Source of the DNA: Mycobacterium adipatum
Lineage (GTDB): Bacteria; Actinomycetota; Actinomycetes; Mycobacteriales; Mycobacteriaceae
Direction: 5' to 3'
DNA length: 64,000 nt
Assembly (NCBI RefSeq): GCF_001644575.1
Contig: NZ_CP015596.1
Coordinates: forward strand, 310,001 to 374,000
Of this stretch, positions 27,225-35,571 are shown piece after piece; the first letter of the stretch is position 1; every line of letters begins with the position of its first letter. The notes beneath the pieces were generated by a model. That model saw only the letters and a list, made by a program, of their open reading frames with translations, ran no database searches and was not told the origin of the DNA. The position numbers and the translations under genes were made by a program.

Positions 27225-28523
27225 GTGGACGCCACCCATCTCGATACGTTTGTTGATGCGTTGATCGATGACCTCACCCCTGCCGCCGCGCGGGAGGGGG
27301 ATCGCACCCTGTTCCATCTGCTGGACGCTCCCCGCCGCGGTGTTGACGATCAGGCGGTGGTGGCGGTGCTGGCCGCCGCGGTCACCCTGCGCAATCTGGC
27401 CGATCATGTCATCGCTTCGGCGGTCGCGGCCGCGGAACGGGCCGGGATGCCCGCCCGGCGGCACCTACGCACGGGGGCCGATCTGCTCACCGCCCTAGGC
27501 GTGGCCCCGGGTGCGGCCTATCGAGCGGCCCGGGTGGGGCGGGCCGCGGCCGCTCTGCCGGCGCTCACCCGGGCTCAGCGACTCGGTGGGATCGGGATCG
27601 AATTCGCCGACGCCGTCGGCAAGGGCGTCAGCCACATCGAATCCCGGGTGGCGTTGGCCGATGACGAGCGCGCCGCAGTGATCACCACCCTGATGGTTCA
27701 GAGCACCCCGTCGGGGGTGGACAAGAAGGCCCGCGGGATCGCCATCGCCAAAGCCACGACCCAACCGGTCGACAACACGGTGCCGGTGGCGGAGAACACC
27801 GACCTCAACGACATGAACGTGGCGCAAACCGGTGACGGGCGGGTGGCGGCCACCCTGGACCTCGACATCCTCACCGGCGAAGAACTGCTCGCCGCCCTCG
27901 ACCCGCTATGCCGACCCGTCCCGCTGCCCGACGGATCCCCGGACCCCCGCCCAGCCGGGCGGCGCCGCGCCGACGCCTTCGGGCAGATACTGCGCACCTA
28001 CCTATCCAGCTCGGGGCGCCCGACGAGCGGTGGGGTCCTCCCGCACGTCACCCTCATCCGCCCCACCACAGCCGGTGTGGACTGCCTCGGGTTCGGCGGG
28101 CCCATCACCACCTCGACCGCCGAGCTGATCGTCTGCGACAGCACCCTGACCGCGGTGACCGTCGACCACTCGGGCGCACCCCTGGATGTCGGGCGCAGCG
28201 AACGACTCTTCACCCCCGCGATCCGCAAAGGCCTAGCGGTCCGCGACGGCGGCTGCGCACACCCCGGCTGCGGGCGACCGGTGTCCTGGTGCGACGCCCA
28301 CCACATCACCCCCTGGGAACACGGCGGCACCACCAGCCTCGACAACGGCGTCCTGCTCTGCCGGCTGCACCACACCGCCATCCACCACGGCGGCTGGCAG
28401 GTCTACCTCGGCCCCGACCGCCACCCCTGGTTCATCCCACCCCATGCCCCGGGCACACCCGAACCCGAGCATCTGCGATCACACGCCCGACGCACCATGA
28501 CCTACCTACCCACCGCCGCATAA
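27225..28523 (+). CDS. 13E12-repeat family HNH endonuclease domain protein (DUF222-HNH)
   Basis: The 432-residue product has an N-terminal DUF222 helical domain (DALIDDLTPAAAREGDRTLF through residue about 300). The C-terminal HNH nuclease domain carries GCAHPGCGRPVSWCDAHHI, then TPWEHGGTTSLDNGVLLCRLHHTAIHHG. The zinc-type cysteines and the His-Asn-His residues all appear present. The family is the mycobacterial 13E12 repeat group, often multi-copy; its function is unknown, and links to DNA repair or mobile DNA are suspected. The GTG start is the usual one for the family. It follows a perfect SOS box and ends before a strong hairpin. Confidence 0.88.
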   Translation: MDATHLDTFVDALIDDLTPAAAREGDRTLFHLLDAPRRGVDDQAVVAVLAAAVTLRNLADHVIASAVAAAERAGMPARRHLRTGADLLTALGVAPGAAYRAARVGRAAAALPALTRAQRLGGIGIEFADAVGKGVSHIESRVALADDERAAVITTLMVQSTPSGVDKKARGIAIAKATTQPVDNTVPVAENTDLNDMNVAQTGDGRVAATLDLDILTGEELLAALDPLCRPVPLPDGSPDPRPAGRRRADAFGQILRTYLSSSGRPTSGGVLPHVTLIRPTTAGVDCLGFGGPITTSTAELIVCDSTLTAVTVDHSGAPLDVGRSERLFTPAIRKGLAVRDGGCAHPGCGRPVSWCDAHHITPWEHGGTTSLDNGVLLCRLHHTAIHHGGWQVYLGPDRHPWFIPPHAPGTPEPEHLRSHARRTMTYLPTAA

Positions 28524-28573
28524 CCACACCTGCACCGCACCTTGACAACTGGACAGAGAAAACCGCCCGCACA

Positions 28574-28608
28574 GCGGGTCCGGCGGCACAACACCCCGCC
28601 GGACCCGC
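28574..28608 (+). terminator. hairpin terminator after the HNH gene
   Basis: GCGGGTCCGGCGG (28574-28586) pairs perfectly over 13 bp with CCGCCGGACCCGC (28596-28608) across a 9-base loop, 51 bases beyond the HNH stop codon. There is no U-run, as is common in GC-rich mycobacteria. Confidence 0.7.
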
Positions 28609-28644
28609 CACCACGGATCGCGCCCCTACGCCGCAGGGTGAAAA

Positions 28645-28684
28645 CTAGGCCGCCGCTTGCCGCGGGGTGACTAGGCCGCCGCTT
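28645..28684. repeat. 14-bp direct repeat duplicating the 3' end of the downstream gene
   Basis: CTAGGCCGCCGCTT occurs at 28645-28658 and again at 28671-28684. The second copy is the stop codon and last codons of the large exported-protein gene on the minus strand; the first lies just beyond it. This looks like a small tandem duplication of the gene's 3' end. Confidence 0.85.
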
Positions 28685-31091
28685 TGTCTGCCTTCTTGGT
28701 GTCGGACTTCTTGGTCTCGGACTTCTTGGTCTCGGACTTCTTCTCAGTGTCCGGCTTCTTGGCCTCCGAGGTCTCGGACTTCGTCGCGTCGGCCTCGGCG
28801 TCGGCGGCGCCCGATGTGGTGGGCGCCGGCTTCTTCTTGGGCGTGAGTGCATTCGTGATGTCACGCACCACGTTCATCAAGGGGTTCTTCTTGACCGTGG
28901 GCTTCTTCACCGCCGGGGCCTCGTCCTCGCCCTCGGGTGCAGTCTCGGCCGGGGTCTCCGCGGGGGTCTCCACGGCAGGCTCTGCGGCAGGCTCTGCGTC
29001 AGGCTCTGCGGCAGTGGGAGCTTCGTCGTCGGCGGCTGCCTCCGAGGTCTGCTCGGCCTCTTCGGTGTCCGGCGCCGCGTGCTTGGGCGCCAGCCCGGAG
29101 TCCTCGGGGATCGCTGCGCTCGGGTTGGCGGCGTGCTTGCCGGTCGGGACGTCACCCTCAGGATCCACCGACAGCGTGACCAGCTTGGCGTCGGGGTCCG
29201 GCAGATCGCCCGCCGCGGCCGCGAGGGTGCGCGCCGCATTGGGTGCCTGCCGACTCGACTGGCCGGTGAGGCCGGCCGCCAGGTTGTCCAATCCGGCCTG
29301 CAGACCCGCGGTGAGTCCCCCGAGATTCAGTCCCTTGGTGAGGGTTTGGATCAGCTTGCCCAGGTTCTCCAGGACGTTGGGCGGCGCCGCGGTCGGCTTG
29401 CCGCTGATGAACTCCTTGTGGAATCCGTTCACCAGTGAGGTCATGACGTCGTTGAGGGCGCGCCCCCAGTTGACGTCCGGGAAGGACATGAACGGCGTGG
29501 CCGTGTCCGGATCGTCCAGGGTGCGGGTGTAGGTACCGTCCGGGTTGCGCACCACATCGGTGTAGCCGAGGTTGACCAGACTGGTGAGGGCGGGCGCCAG
29601 AGCATTGGCCAGCCGGATGGGCAGGGTGCCCAGCGTTCCGAAGCTCACCATGTTCAGCAGATCACCGGCCAGGTACAGCGGTTCCAGCAGTGGCAGCGTC
29701 TTGGTGGCCAGGGTCAGGTAGACGTTGACATCCAGCGGGCTGCCGAGATCGAGTGCTCCGCTGACGGTTTCCCCGACCTCCTCGAGGATCTGGTCCAGCG
29801 CACTGTCCAATTCCACGCCGCGCAGAATGTAGGACGCCCCGATGGTGCCGGCCAGCAGGTTGTTGAACAACGTGAACGGATTGGGCCAGGCCGCGAAATC
29901 CGAATACGGCTGGTACTGGACGGTCGCATCGACCTTGATCGGGACGAGGTTCGCCGCACCGAGCTCGATTCCGGTGCCCAGCACCGGGATTCCGGTGCCG
30001 GCGTTGGTGGCCTTCACATCTGGGGTGATCATGTCGATACCGAGCAGATCGAACAGCGGGTAGAACCGGGCAAGCATGCCACCGTTGGCCCGGCCGACAT
30101 TGTTGGCCAGGATCATCGGCAGCAAGGTCAGGCTGCCGAGTGGACCCCCGCCGTTGGCACCGACCCGAGGCTGGTTGCCGAGGTCGGCGAGCGCCTGCTG
30201 GTACGCCGAACCGGCCGCCATCGCGCCGAACCCGTACCCGATCACGATCGGGATGCGGACATCGATGACGTTGAGGTCCGGCAGATTGATGTCCTCGACA
30301 CCCTGCAGCACCGCGGAGATCAGCGGGCCGAGCAGCGGGATGTTCCCGACCGCGTCACCTGCCAGATCGAGCACCGCGTCCAACAGGTTCTCGACGCCGA
30401 CCTCCAGGTAGGGGGTCTGGTTGATGGCGTCGGCCACGGCATTGGCTGTGCCGGGCGTCCACCCCAGGTCGAGCCCGGCCAGCATCTTGAGCAGCAGGAA
30501 CGGCTCACCCGGGGTGATGATGTTGACACCGGGGATGTCCAGGCCGGCCAGGTTCAGCGGATCCGACAGGTCAAGTCCGACCAGCCCCAGCACCGCCGAC
30601 AAGGTGATGTTGCCCTGGGCATCCGTGATGTTCAGCAGGTCGAGGATGTTGATCAGCAGCGGGGTGACCAACCCGCCCAGGATCGGTGTGAGCACCGACC
30701 CCAGATCGATCGGGATGGCACCCAGTATGTCGTCGAGAAACGCCGTCGGTATCTGACTGAGCAGGTTCTCGATGTTCAGGCCGAAACCGCCGGCCAGGTT
30801 GACGCCGGCCAGCGCCCGCTCGTAGGCGGCAATGAATTCCTGGAAGGTGTTGTACGCGGTCTGCCCCGAGCCCGCGGTGACATCGGGCAGGGTGCCGGGT
30901 GGACCGAACGGGCTGACCGAGGCGCTCAGGTCGACCGGCTGCTCGACCACCCGCAGGTAGTGCTGCTCCGGGCGAGGCAACGGGGTCGGCGCTGCCGCAC
31001 CGACGGTCAGCGCTGTCGCGGTCGCCGTCGCCGCCGTGACGACAGCCAGCCTCCTGGTGTGCTCCGCCACGTTCCGGTGTTTTCCAGCCAT
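28671..31091 (-). CDS. large exported protein with PE-PPE-like domain and Lys-rich tail (paralogue of 12130-14763)
   Basis: From the ATG at 31091 (after GGGGGAGG) the product is 806 residues. It has a signal peptide (HTRRLAVVTAATATATALTVG), then about 280 Leu/Gly/Asp-rich residues. Blocks shared with its paralogue follow: RIPIVIGYGFGAMAAGSAY, NNVGRANGGMLARFYPLFDL, NLVPIKVDATVQYQ, SDFAAWPNPFTLFNNLLAG, LPLLEPLYLAGD and LVNLGYTDVVRNPDGTYTRT. These align with the PE-PPE hydrolase domain, but the nucleophile site reads GYGFG, without serine. The last 200 residues are disordered, first Ala/Glu/Pro-rich, then Lys-Ser-Glu-Thr repeats ending KKADKAAA. That tail recalls the Lys/Ala-rich heparin-binding tail of HBHA. 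A surface-binding role is inferred. Confidence 0.8.
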   Translation of the reverse strand: MAGKHRNVAEHTRRLAVVTAATATATALTVGAAAPTPLPRPEQHYLRVVEQPVDLSASVSPFGPPGTLPDVTAGSGQTAYNTFQEFIAAYERALAGVNLAGGFGLNIENLLSQIPTAFLDDILGAIPIDLGSVLTPILGGLVTPLLINILDLLNITDAQGNITLSAVLGLVGLDLSDPLNLAGLDIPGVNIITPGEPFLLLKMLAGLDLGWTPGTANAVADAINQTPYLEVGVENLLDAVLDLAGDAVGNIPLLGPLISAVLQGVEDINLPDLNVIDVRIPIVIGYGFGAMAAGSAYQQALADLGNQPRVGANGGGPLGSLTLLPMILANNVGRANGGMLARFYPLFDLLGIDMITPDVKATNAGTGIPVLGTGIELGAANLVPIKVDATVQYQPYSDFAAWPNPFTLFNNLLAGTIGASYILRGVELDSALDQILEEVGETVSGALDLGSPLDVNVYLTLATKTLPLLEPLYLAGDLLNMVSFGTLGTLPIRLANALAPALTSLVNLGYTDVVRNPDGTYTRTLDDPDTATPFMSFPDVNWGRALNDVMTSLVNGFHKEFISGKPTAAPPNVLENLGKLIQTLTKGLNLGGLTAGLQAGLDNLAAGLTGQSSRQAPNAARTLAAAAGDLPDPDAKLVTLSVDPEGDVPTGKHAANPSAAIPEDSGLAPKHAAPDTEEAEQTSEAAADDEAPTAAEPDAEPAAEPAVETPAETPAETAPEGEDEAPAVKKPTVKKNPLMNVVRDITNALTPKKKPAPTTSGAADAEADATKSETSEAKKPDTEKKSETKKSETKKSDTKKADKAAA

Positions 31092-31195
31092 CAGCCCCAC
31101 GCCTCCCCCGCCTGCCCCGTGCAGTTCCCTGCCGAAACTTAACATTCAAGATCGCGGGGCTGGGGCGTTTGGTCGGTAATCGCCGAATGGCTAGG

Positions 31196-32026
31196 TCAGG
31201 GCTGGCGCATGACGGCTCGCAGCACCCGGTCCCTCACGCGCACAGGCAGGTTCGTCATCAACGCGATCTGCAGGCGCGGCCCGGCCCCGACAACGTAGCG
31301 GGCGCGCGGACGTTTCGCGGTCAGTGCCGCCCGCACCACGTCGGATACCTTTTCCGGTGCCACCGCCAACCTTTGCGAGATCGGCACGGCCTTGCGCATT
31401 CCGCTCACATGCCTGCCGTAGAGATCCCGCTCGGCGGGCGTGAGTGCGGCGTCGACATCATCGACCATGCTGCCCGCCGTTCGCCACATGTCGGTGTCGG
31501 TCTGTGCGGGCTCGATCAACACCACCGGTATCCGCCACGGGCTCAGCTCCATTCGGAGAGCATCCGCGGCGGCCTCCAGCGCGAACTTCGACGCCGCATA
31601 GGCGCCGATCAGCGGTGTGGACATGCGCCCGTTCACGCTCGAGATGAACACCACCCTGCCGTGGGCGGCTCGTAGCCGGGGCAACACGGCTCGGGTCACG
31701 GCGAATTGCCCGATCACGTTCACCTCCAGCTGGGTGCGCCACTGCTGAGTGGTCAGGGTTTCCATCGGTCCGGCCATCACGATGCCGGCGTTGTTCACCA
31801 CCGCATCCAGCCGGTAGGGCAGCGCATCGTCGAGTGCGGAGATGTCCCCGTCATCGGTGACATCGAGAATCACCGCCGAAATACGCTGCGGATCAACCGC
31901 TGTCAGGGCCGCGCCGTCGGCATCGCTGCGCACGCCGGCGATGACGTCCCAGCCGTGGGCCGCCAGTTGTTCCGCGATGGTGCGGCCGATACCTCGGCCG
32001 GCCCCGGTGACCAGGACTGAAGGCAT
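31196..32026 (-). CDS. SDR-family oxidoreductase
   Basis: The 276-residue product is a classical short-chain dehydrogenase with TGAGRGIGRTIA at the N-terminus, VNNAGIV, a serine in ISSVNGRMS and YAASKFALE as the active-site Tyr/Lys. The C-terminal 80 residues (DLYGRHVSGMRKA, RYVVGAGPRLQIALMTNLP) fit the retinol dehydrogenase-like branch common in mycobacteria, acting on lipid or sterol alcohols. It is 9 bases downstream of the DUF1275 gene and may belong to the end of the mce1 transcript. The substrate is unknown. Confidence 0.85.
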   Translation of the reverse strand: MPSVLVTGAGRGIGRTIAEQLAAHGWDVIAGVRSDADGAALTAVDPQRISAVILDVTDDGDISALDDALPYRLDAVVNNAGIVMAGPMETLTTQQWRTQLEVNVIGQFAVTRAVLPRLRAAHGRVVFISSVNGRMSTPLIGAYAASKFALEAAADALRMELSPWRIPVVLIEPAQTDTDMWRTAGSMVDDVDAALTPAERDLYGRHVSGMRKAVPISQRLAVAPEKVSDVVRAALTAKRPRARYVVGAGPRLQIALMTNLPVRVRDRVLRAVMRQP

Positions 32027-32035
32027 GCGATCAGC

Positions 32036-32716
32036 CTATCCGCTGCCGGGTTCCGCCGGCGCGAAGAGGAAGATCAGCGCGGCCGTCGCCACCACGGCGG
32101 CGGCCAGGCCGATCACCGGGGCCACCACGTGCAGAGTCAAGGTCGCGCCGAGCACCGCACCCGCGCACATCGTCAACACCACTGTGTAGCGCAGCTTCTC
32201 GCGCTGCCCGCTGCCGCCGGCAAGCCTGCTGTCGAATCCGATGCCGACGATGGTCTGGGTCAGCACGGTGGTGCTCAGTTCCTGGATCCCGAATTGGCGG
32301 GCGGTTGCATTCTGGATCCCGAAGGCCACGGCGAGCCCGGCGATCAGGATCAGCTTGGTGTCATCGTGGTATCGCAGCACGCCACTGCCGGCCAGCGCCG
32401 CGAGCACCGTCAGCAGCAGCACCTCCACCGACAAGGCCACGGTGACCCAGCGGCGCTCCGCGGGTCCGAGGTGGCGTACCAGTCGACCGCCGATCACCGC
32501 CCCGGTGATGAAGCTGACGAACGCGACCACCGCGGCCAACAGGTCCACCCCCGAATGCGGCACGAACCAGAAACCGAGAAAGATCACGTTGCCGGTCATG
32601 TTCGCGACGAACACGTGCCCGAGCACCAGCACGCTGACCGCGTCGACCAGCCCGGTGGCAAATGTGAGGAGCAGCAGCGCTGCGACGGTGAACTGTTGCG
32701 AGACGGGCGATTTCAT
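32036..32716 (-). CDS. DUF1275 (YoaK-like) membrane protein
   Basis: The 226-residue product has six hydrophobic segments. The family signature is near the start (TGLVDAVSVLVLGHVFVANMTGNVIFLGF), followed by AFGIQNATARQFG and ELSTTVLTQTIVGIGFDS. DUF1275 proteins are integral membrane proteins of unknown function, often annotated as YoaK. The ATG lies 20 bases after the stop of the last mce-associated gene, so it may be co-transcribed with mce1. It is not part of the M. tuberculosis mce1 operon. Confidence 0.86.
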   Translation of the reverse strand: MKSPVSQQFTVAALLLLTFATGLVDAVSVLVLGHVFVANMTGNVIFLGFWFVPHSGVDLLAAVVAFVSFITGAVIGGRLVRHLGPAERRWVTVALSVEVLLLTVLAALAGSGVLRYHDDTKLILIAGLAVAFGIQNATARQFGIQELSTTVLTQTIVGIGFDSRLAGGSGQREKLRYTVVLTMCAGAVLGATLTLHVVAPVIGLAAAVVATAALIFLFAPAEPGSG

Positions 32717-32736
32717 GGACGCGCGGCCGGTAGCCG

Positions 32737-33450
32737 TTACAGCCTGGGCGTCAGATCCAATGAGGTGATGGCGTTCATCTGGGTGATGAGCCAATCGGTG
32801 CCGCGCTTCTCCATGTTGAGCCGGTAGGACAGGTAGCGCAGCGACGGGATGTTCTTGGTGACCGGACTGGTCGCCACCGAGTTGGTGTACACGATCGCCG
32901 ACGCGCTGTCGGCGTCCAACGATTCCACCGCGGCGCCGAGCACCTGGGTGTTGTTGGACACCTGGGCCTGCTTGTTGGGCGCGGCGATCGCGTCGATGTA
33001 CTTGCGGTACTCGGCCTGGAAGTCGCCGCCGAGGAATTTGGCGGCCCGATCGGGCAACGTCTCCATGTCCTCGGGTGTGTAGGTCCACAGTGTGGTGATG
33101 GCATCGGCGGCGGTACCCGCGATATCCAGCTTCACCTGGACCAGGGCCCGGTCGGTCAGATACGGCGCCGCGTTGGCCCCGGCGAAGGCGGCAGCGACGA
33201 CGAACAGCGCGGCACCGGCGAGGGCCGCCATCTTCGCCCCGCGGCCCGGCGGACGATGCGGCACCAGGACGGGCTCGGCAGGCGCCGCCGCCTCATCGGG
33301 TGCCTGGTCGGATGCGTCCTCGGGCATCCCGTCCGACGCCCCAACGGAGGCCCCGGCGGACGCCACATCGGACGCGGCCTCGACGTCGGCGGTGGCCTCG
33401 GTATCGGCCCCGGTGGTCAGATCACCTGAATCAGCCGGCTGATCTTCCAC
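32737..33450 (-). CDS. Mce-associated membrane protein, Rv0178-like
   Basis: The 237-residue product starts at a GTG (33450) that follows a strong ribosome site (AAGGAGGGA). It has an acidic, low-complexity cytoplasmic head of about 90 residues, one membrane helix (KMAALAGAALFVVAAAFAG) and a periplasmic domain of the Mce-associated type, ending NMEKRGTDWLITQMN. Such proteins (Mas/Mam) stabilise Mce transporters. Its length is close to Rv0178 (244 aa) and it occupies the same place. It overlaps the upstream gene by 34 bases. Confidence 0.86.
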   Translation of the reverse strand: MEDQPADSGDLTTGADTEATADVEAASDVASAGASVGASDGMPEDASDQAPDEAAAPAEPVLVPHRPPGRGAKMAALAGAALFVVAAAFAGANAAPYLTDRALVQVKLDIAGTAADAITTLWTYTPEDMETLPDRAAKFLGGDFQAEYRKYIDAIAAPNKQAQVSNNTQVLGAAVESLDADSASAIVYTNSVATSPVTKNIPSLRYLSYRLNMEKRGTDWLITQMNAITSLDLTPRL

Positions 33451-33968
33451 TGCTGTCCCTCCTTGATCGCCGTTGCCACCCAACGACTTCCGGTCTCGAT
33501 GGTCTGCTTGCCGTCCGGGGTGGTGGTGGTCATCTTGGTGGCGACCAGCACGTCGGCGCTGCCGTCGTCATTCCACCGTTGCACACCCGCCTCCAGCACT
33601 TCGCCGTTGGTGGGCTCATTGCGGGCCACCTGCAGCACGATCTCGTTCTGCTTCTCGGTGAACGTCTTCTCGAACTCCCCGGTGCCCTGTGCCAGGATCC
33701 GGTCGGCGTAATCGTTGGCGTTGAAGGGATCCAGCGTCGTGTACGCCCGCATGAAGGCGCGCACATAGCCCAACGCGTCGGCATCGCGCACCTGGGTTCG
33801 CCGGTCGGCCTCGTGCACGACCGTCATGAACGTGGCCAGGCCCAGCGTCACCGCGGTCAGCAGCGCGCAGATCCCGGCGACCAGCGGCAGGCCCCAGCGG
33901 GTGGGCGGGTCGACCGGCGCGTGGAAGTACTCGGGTGCCTGCGAGTCGACGACGCGGCGCGGGCTCAT
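33417..33968 (-). CDS. Mce-associated membrane protein, Rv0177-like
   Basis: The 183-residue product begins at MSPRRVV; this ATG overlaps the stop of the RDD gene (ATGA). It has one membrane helix (LPLVAGICALLTAVTLGLATFM) and a periplasmic SnoaL-like domain (DALGYVRAFMRAYTTLDPFNANDYADRIL, with WVATAIKEGQQWKISRL at the end). Length and order equal Rv0177 (184 aa) of the M. tuberculosis mce1 operon. It probably supports assembly of the Mce1 complex. Confidence 0.9.
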   Translation of the reverse strand: MSPRRVVDSQAPEYFHAPVDPPTRWGLPLVAGICALLTAVTLGLATFMTVVHEADRRTQVRDADALGYVRAFMRAYTTLDPFNANDYADRILAQGTGEFEKTFTEKQNEIVLQVARNEPTNGEVLEAGVQRWNDDGSADVLVATKMTTTTPDGKQTIETGSRWVATAIKEGQQWKISRLIQVI

Positions 33969-34936
33969 CGGCCGCCCCCCGCATACGGCTTGGTCAGCAC
34001 GGACAGATTCTGCACCTGCCACTGATCGCCGTTCTTCACGAAGTCCGCGCGCACCGTGGCGGTGATGAACCGCATGGCGTTCGGGTCGCTGCCGCGCTGC
34101 CCCTGCATCGCCAACAACATGGATGCGGTGGTGGTGGTCGGGGCGGGCTGCTCCAGCACCACGCTGTTGACCGCCCAGTACTCGTTGGACACCAGCGGGG
34201 CCTTCTGCAGCGCCTCCTGCTGCTCGAGTAACTGCGGCCGGTAGATGTCACTGGCCAGCGACTGTGCGCGGGCGAAATCGTCCTTGGCGGTGTCCGGGGC
34301 GTAGCTCAGCACCTGTTCCACAATGCGGGCGCCCTGGGCGGCGATCTCGTTGCGCGCGGCGTCCAGGGCGCGTTCCTGGCGGTACACCACCAGATAGCCG
34401 GCGGCGGTCGCGGCCGCACACAGCAGCGTGGCGACCACCAGCCCGATCGCCACCGGGCGGCGCGGGTCACGAGTCGGTTCACCGACCCGGTGCACCTCGG
34501 TGCGCAGCAACAGGTCGGCGAGGGTCCGGTGCCGCCGGTCCCACAGCGGCCACAGCCAGCCCAGGAACACGGCCGCGGTGTCCAGCAGGTGAGCGATATC
34601 GCGGATCAGCAGCCGCCCGGTGCCCGCGGGCGCGCCGTCGCTGCTCCGCACCACCCGGATGCCGGTCACGGCACGGCCCACGGTCCAGCCGGTCCGGGAC
34701 GGCAGCACCCAGCGATTGACCATCATCGCCAGGCCGACCAGGACGGCCACCCCGACATAGACCCACCACAGCCAGCCCATCAGCGGTGCGGTCCAGGCCA
34801 GCAGCGCCAGCGTCACGATCAGCGCCGCACCGAAGAGCACGTCAATCCCGAACGCGCCGGCGCGGGCACCCCAGGACGCGGGTACCGCCGGCGCGACCGC
34901 TTCGGTGGTCTCGGTCTCCTCGAGCACGGCCGTCAC
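33965..34936 (-). CDS. RDD-domain Mce-associated membrane protein, Rv0176-like
   Basis: The 323-residue product joins an N-terminal RDD domain to a C-terminal Mce-associated domain. The RDD part (WGARAGAFGIDVLFG, then GWTVGRAVTGIRVVR and RRHRTLADLLLRT) holds three membrane helices. The second part has one helix (VAIGLVVATLLCAAATAAGYLV) and a periplasmic domain ending QWQVQNLSVLTKPY. The fusion and length match Rv0176 (322 aa). It overlaps both neighbours by 4 bases. Recent work on Mce complexes treats such proteins as accessory subunits; the exact role is open. Confidence 0.92.
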   Translation of the reverse strand: MTAVLEETETTEAVAPAVPASWGARAGAFGIDVLFGAALIVTLALLAWTAPLMGWLWWVYVGVAVLVGLAMMVNRWVLPSRTGWTVGRAVTGIRVVRSSDGAPAGTGRLLIRDIAHLLDTAAVFLGWLWPLWDRRHRTLADLLLRTEVHRVGEPTRDPRRPVAIGLVVATLLCAAATAAGYLVVYRQERALDAARNEIAAQGARIVEQVLSYAPDTAKDDFARAQSLASDIYRPQLLEQQEALQKAPLVSNEYWAVNSVVLEQPAPTTTTASMLLAMQGQRGSDPNAMRFITATVRADFVKNGDQWQVQNLSVLTKPYAGGGR

Positions 34937-35571
34937 GTGGTGACCTGGACGAGGTTGGCGATCTTGTAGGTGCCGTCGGCGCGTTGCATGGTGACCCGCA
35001 ACCGGTAGCCCTGTTCCTGGTCGGCGGTCTCGGAGTTCGTCACCTTGGTGCGCACCGCCACGAGCACGTCGACGGAGCCGTCATCGTGGTGGCGTTCGAC
35101 GGCGGCACGCAGATCGGCCACCTCGACCCGGACATTGGCGGCCTGGTAGGCCTCCATCATCATCGAGCTGTAGAACACCGCCTGGGCTCCGAAATCCCCC
35201 GTCGCGCAATCGACGATCTTGGCCTGGGCGGCACCCATCGACGCAGTGTCGGGTGCCTGGGTTGCCGTCACACAATCCTTGGCCGCCTGCAGCGCCACCG
35301 CATCGTCGCGGGCGATCTGATCGCTCTGGGCGTTCGAGCGGGACAGCAGATACCCGCCCGCGGCCAGCGTCCCGGCCGCCAGGAAGAGCACCAGGCAGAT
35401 ACTGACGAGCCAACCCTGACCGAAGCGCCCGTGATTCGGCTCCTCGATGATTTTCGGTTCTGCGGACTCCGCCGGGGCGTCCACGGGCGATGCCTCCGCC
35501 GCCTCGTCGGCAGCGGTGTCGTTCTGGTTGTCGGTGGGGTTCAGCCGGCTGGTGCCAGCATCTCCTTCCAT
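34933..35571 (-). CDS. Mce-associated membrane protein, Rv0175-like
   Basis: The 212-residue product has an acidic cytoplasmic head (about 50 residues), one membrane helix (WLVSICLVLFLAAGTLAAGGYLL) and a periplasmic Mce-associated domain (DCATGDFGAQAVFYSSMMMEA ... DGTYKIANLVQVTT). Length and place match Rv0175 (213 aa). Its ATG lies 31 bases inside the end of mce1F, and its stop overlaps the RDD gene start (ATGA), so expression is tied to the Mce1 proteins. Confidence 0.9.
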   Translation of the reverse strand: MEGDAGTSRLNPTDNQNDTAADEAAEASPVDAPAESAEPKIIEEPNHGRFGQGWLVSICLVLFLAAGTLAAGGYLLSRSNAQSDQIARDDAVALQAAKDCVTATQAPDTASMGAAQAKIVDCATGDFGAQAVFYSSMMMEAYQAANVRVEVADLRAAVERHHDDGSVDVLVAVRTKVTNSETADQEQGYRLRVTMQRADGTYKIANLVQVTT

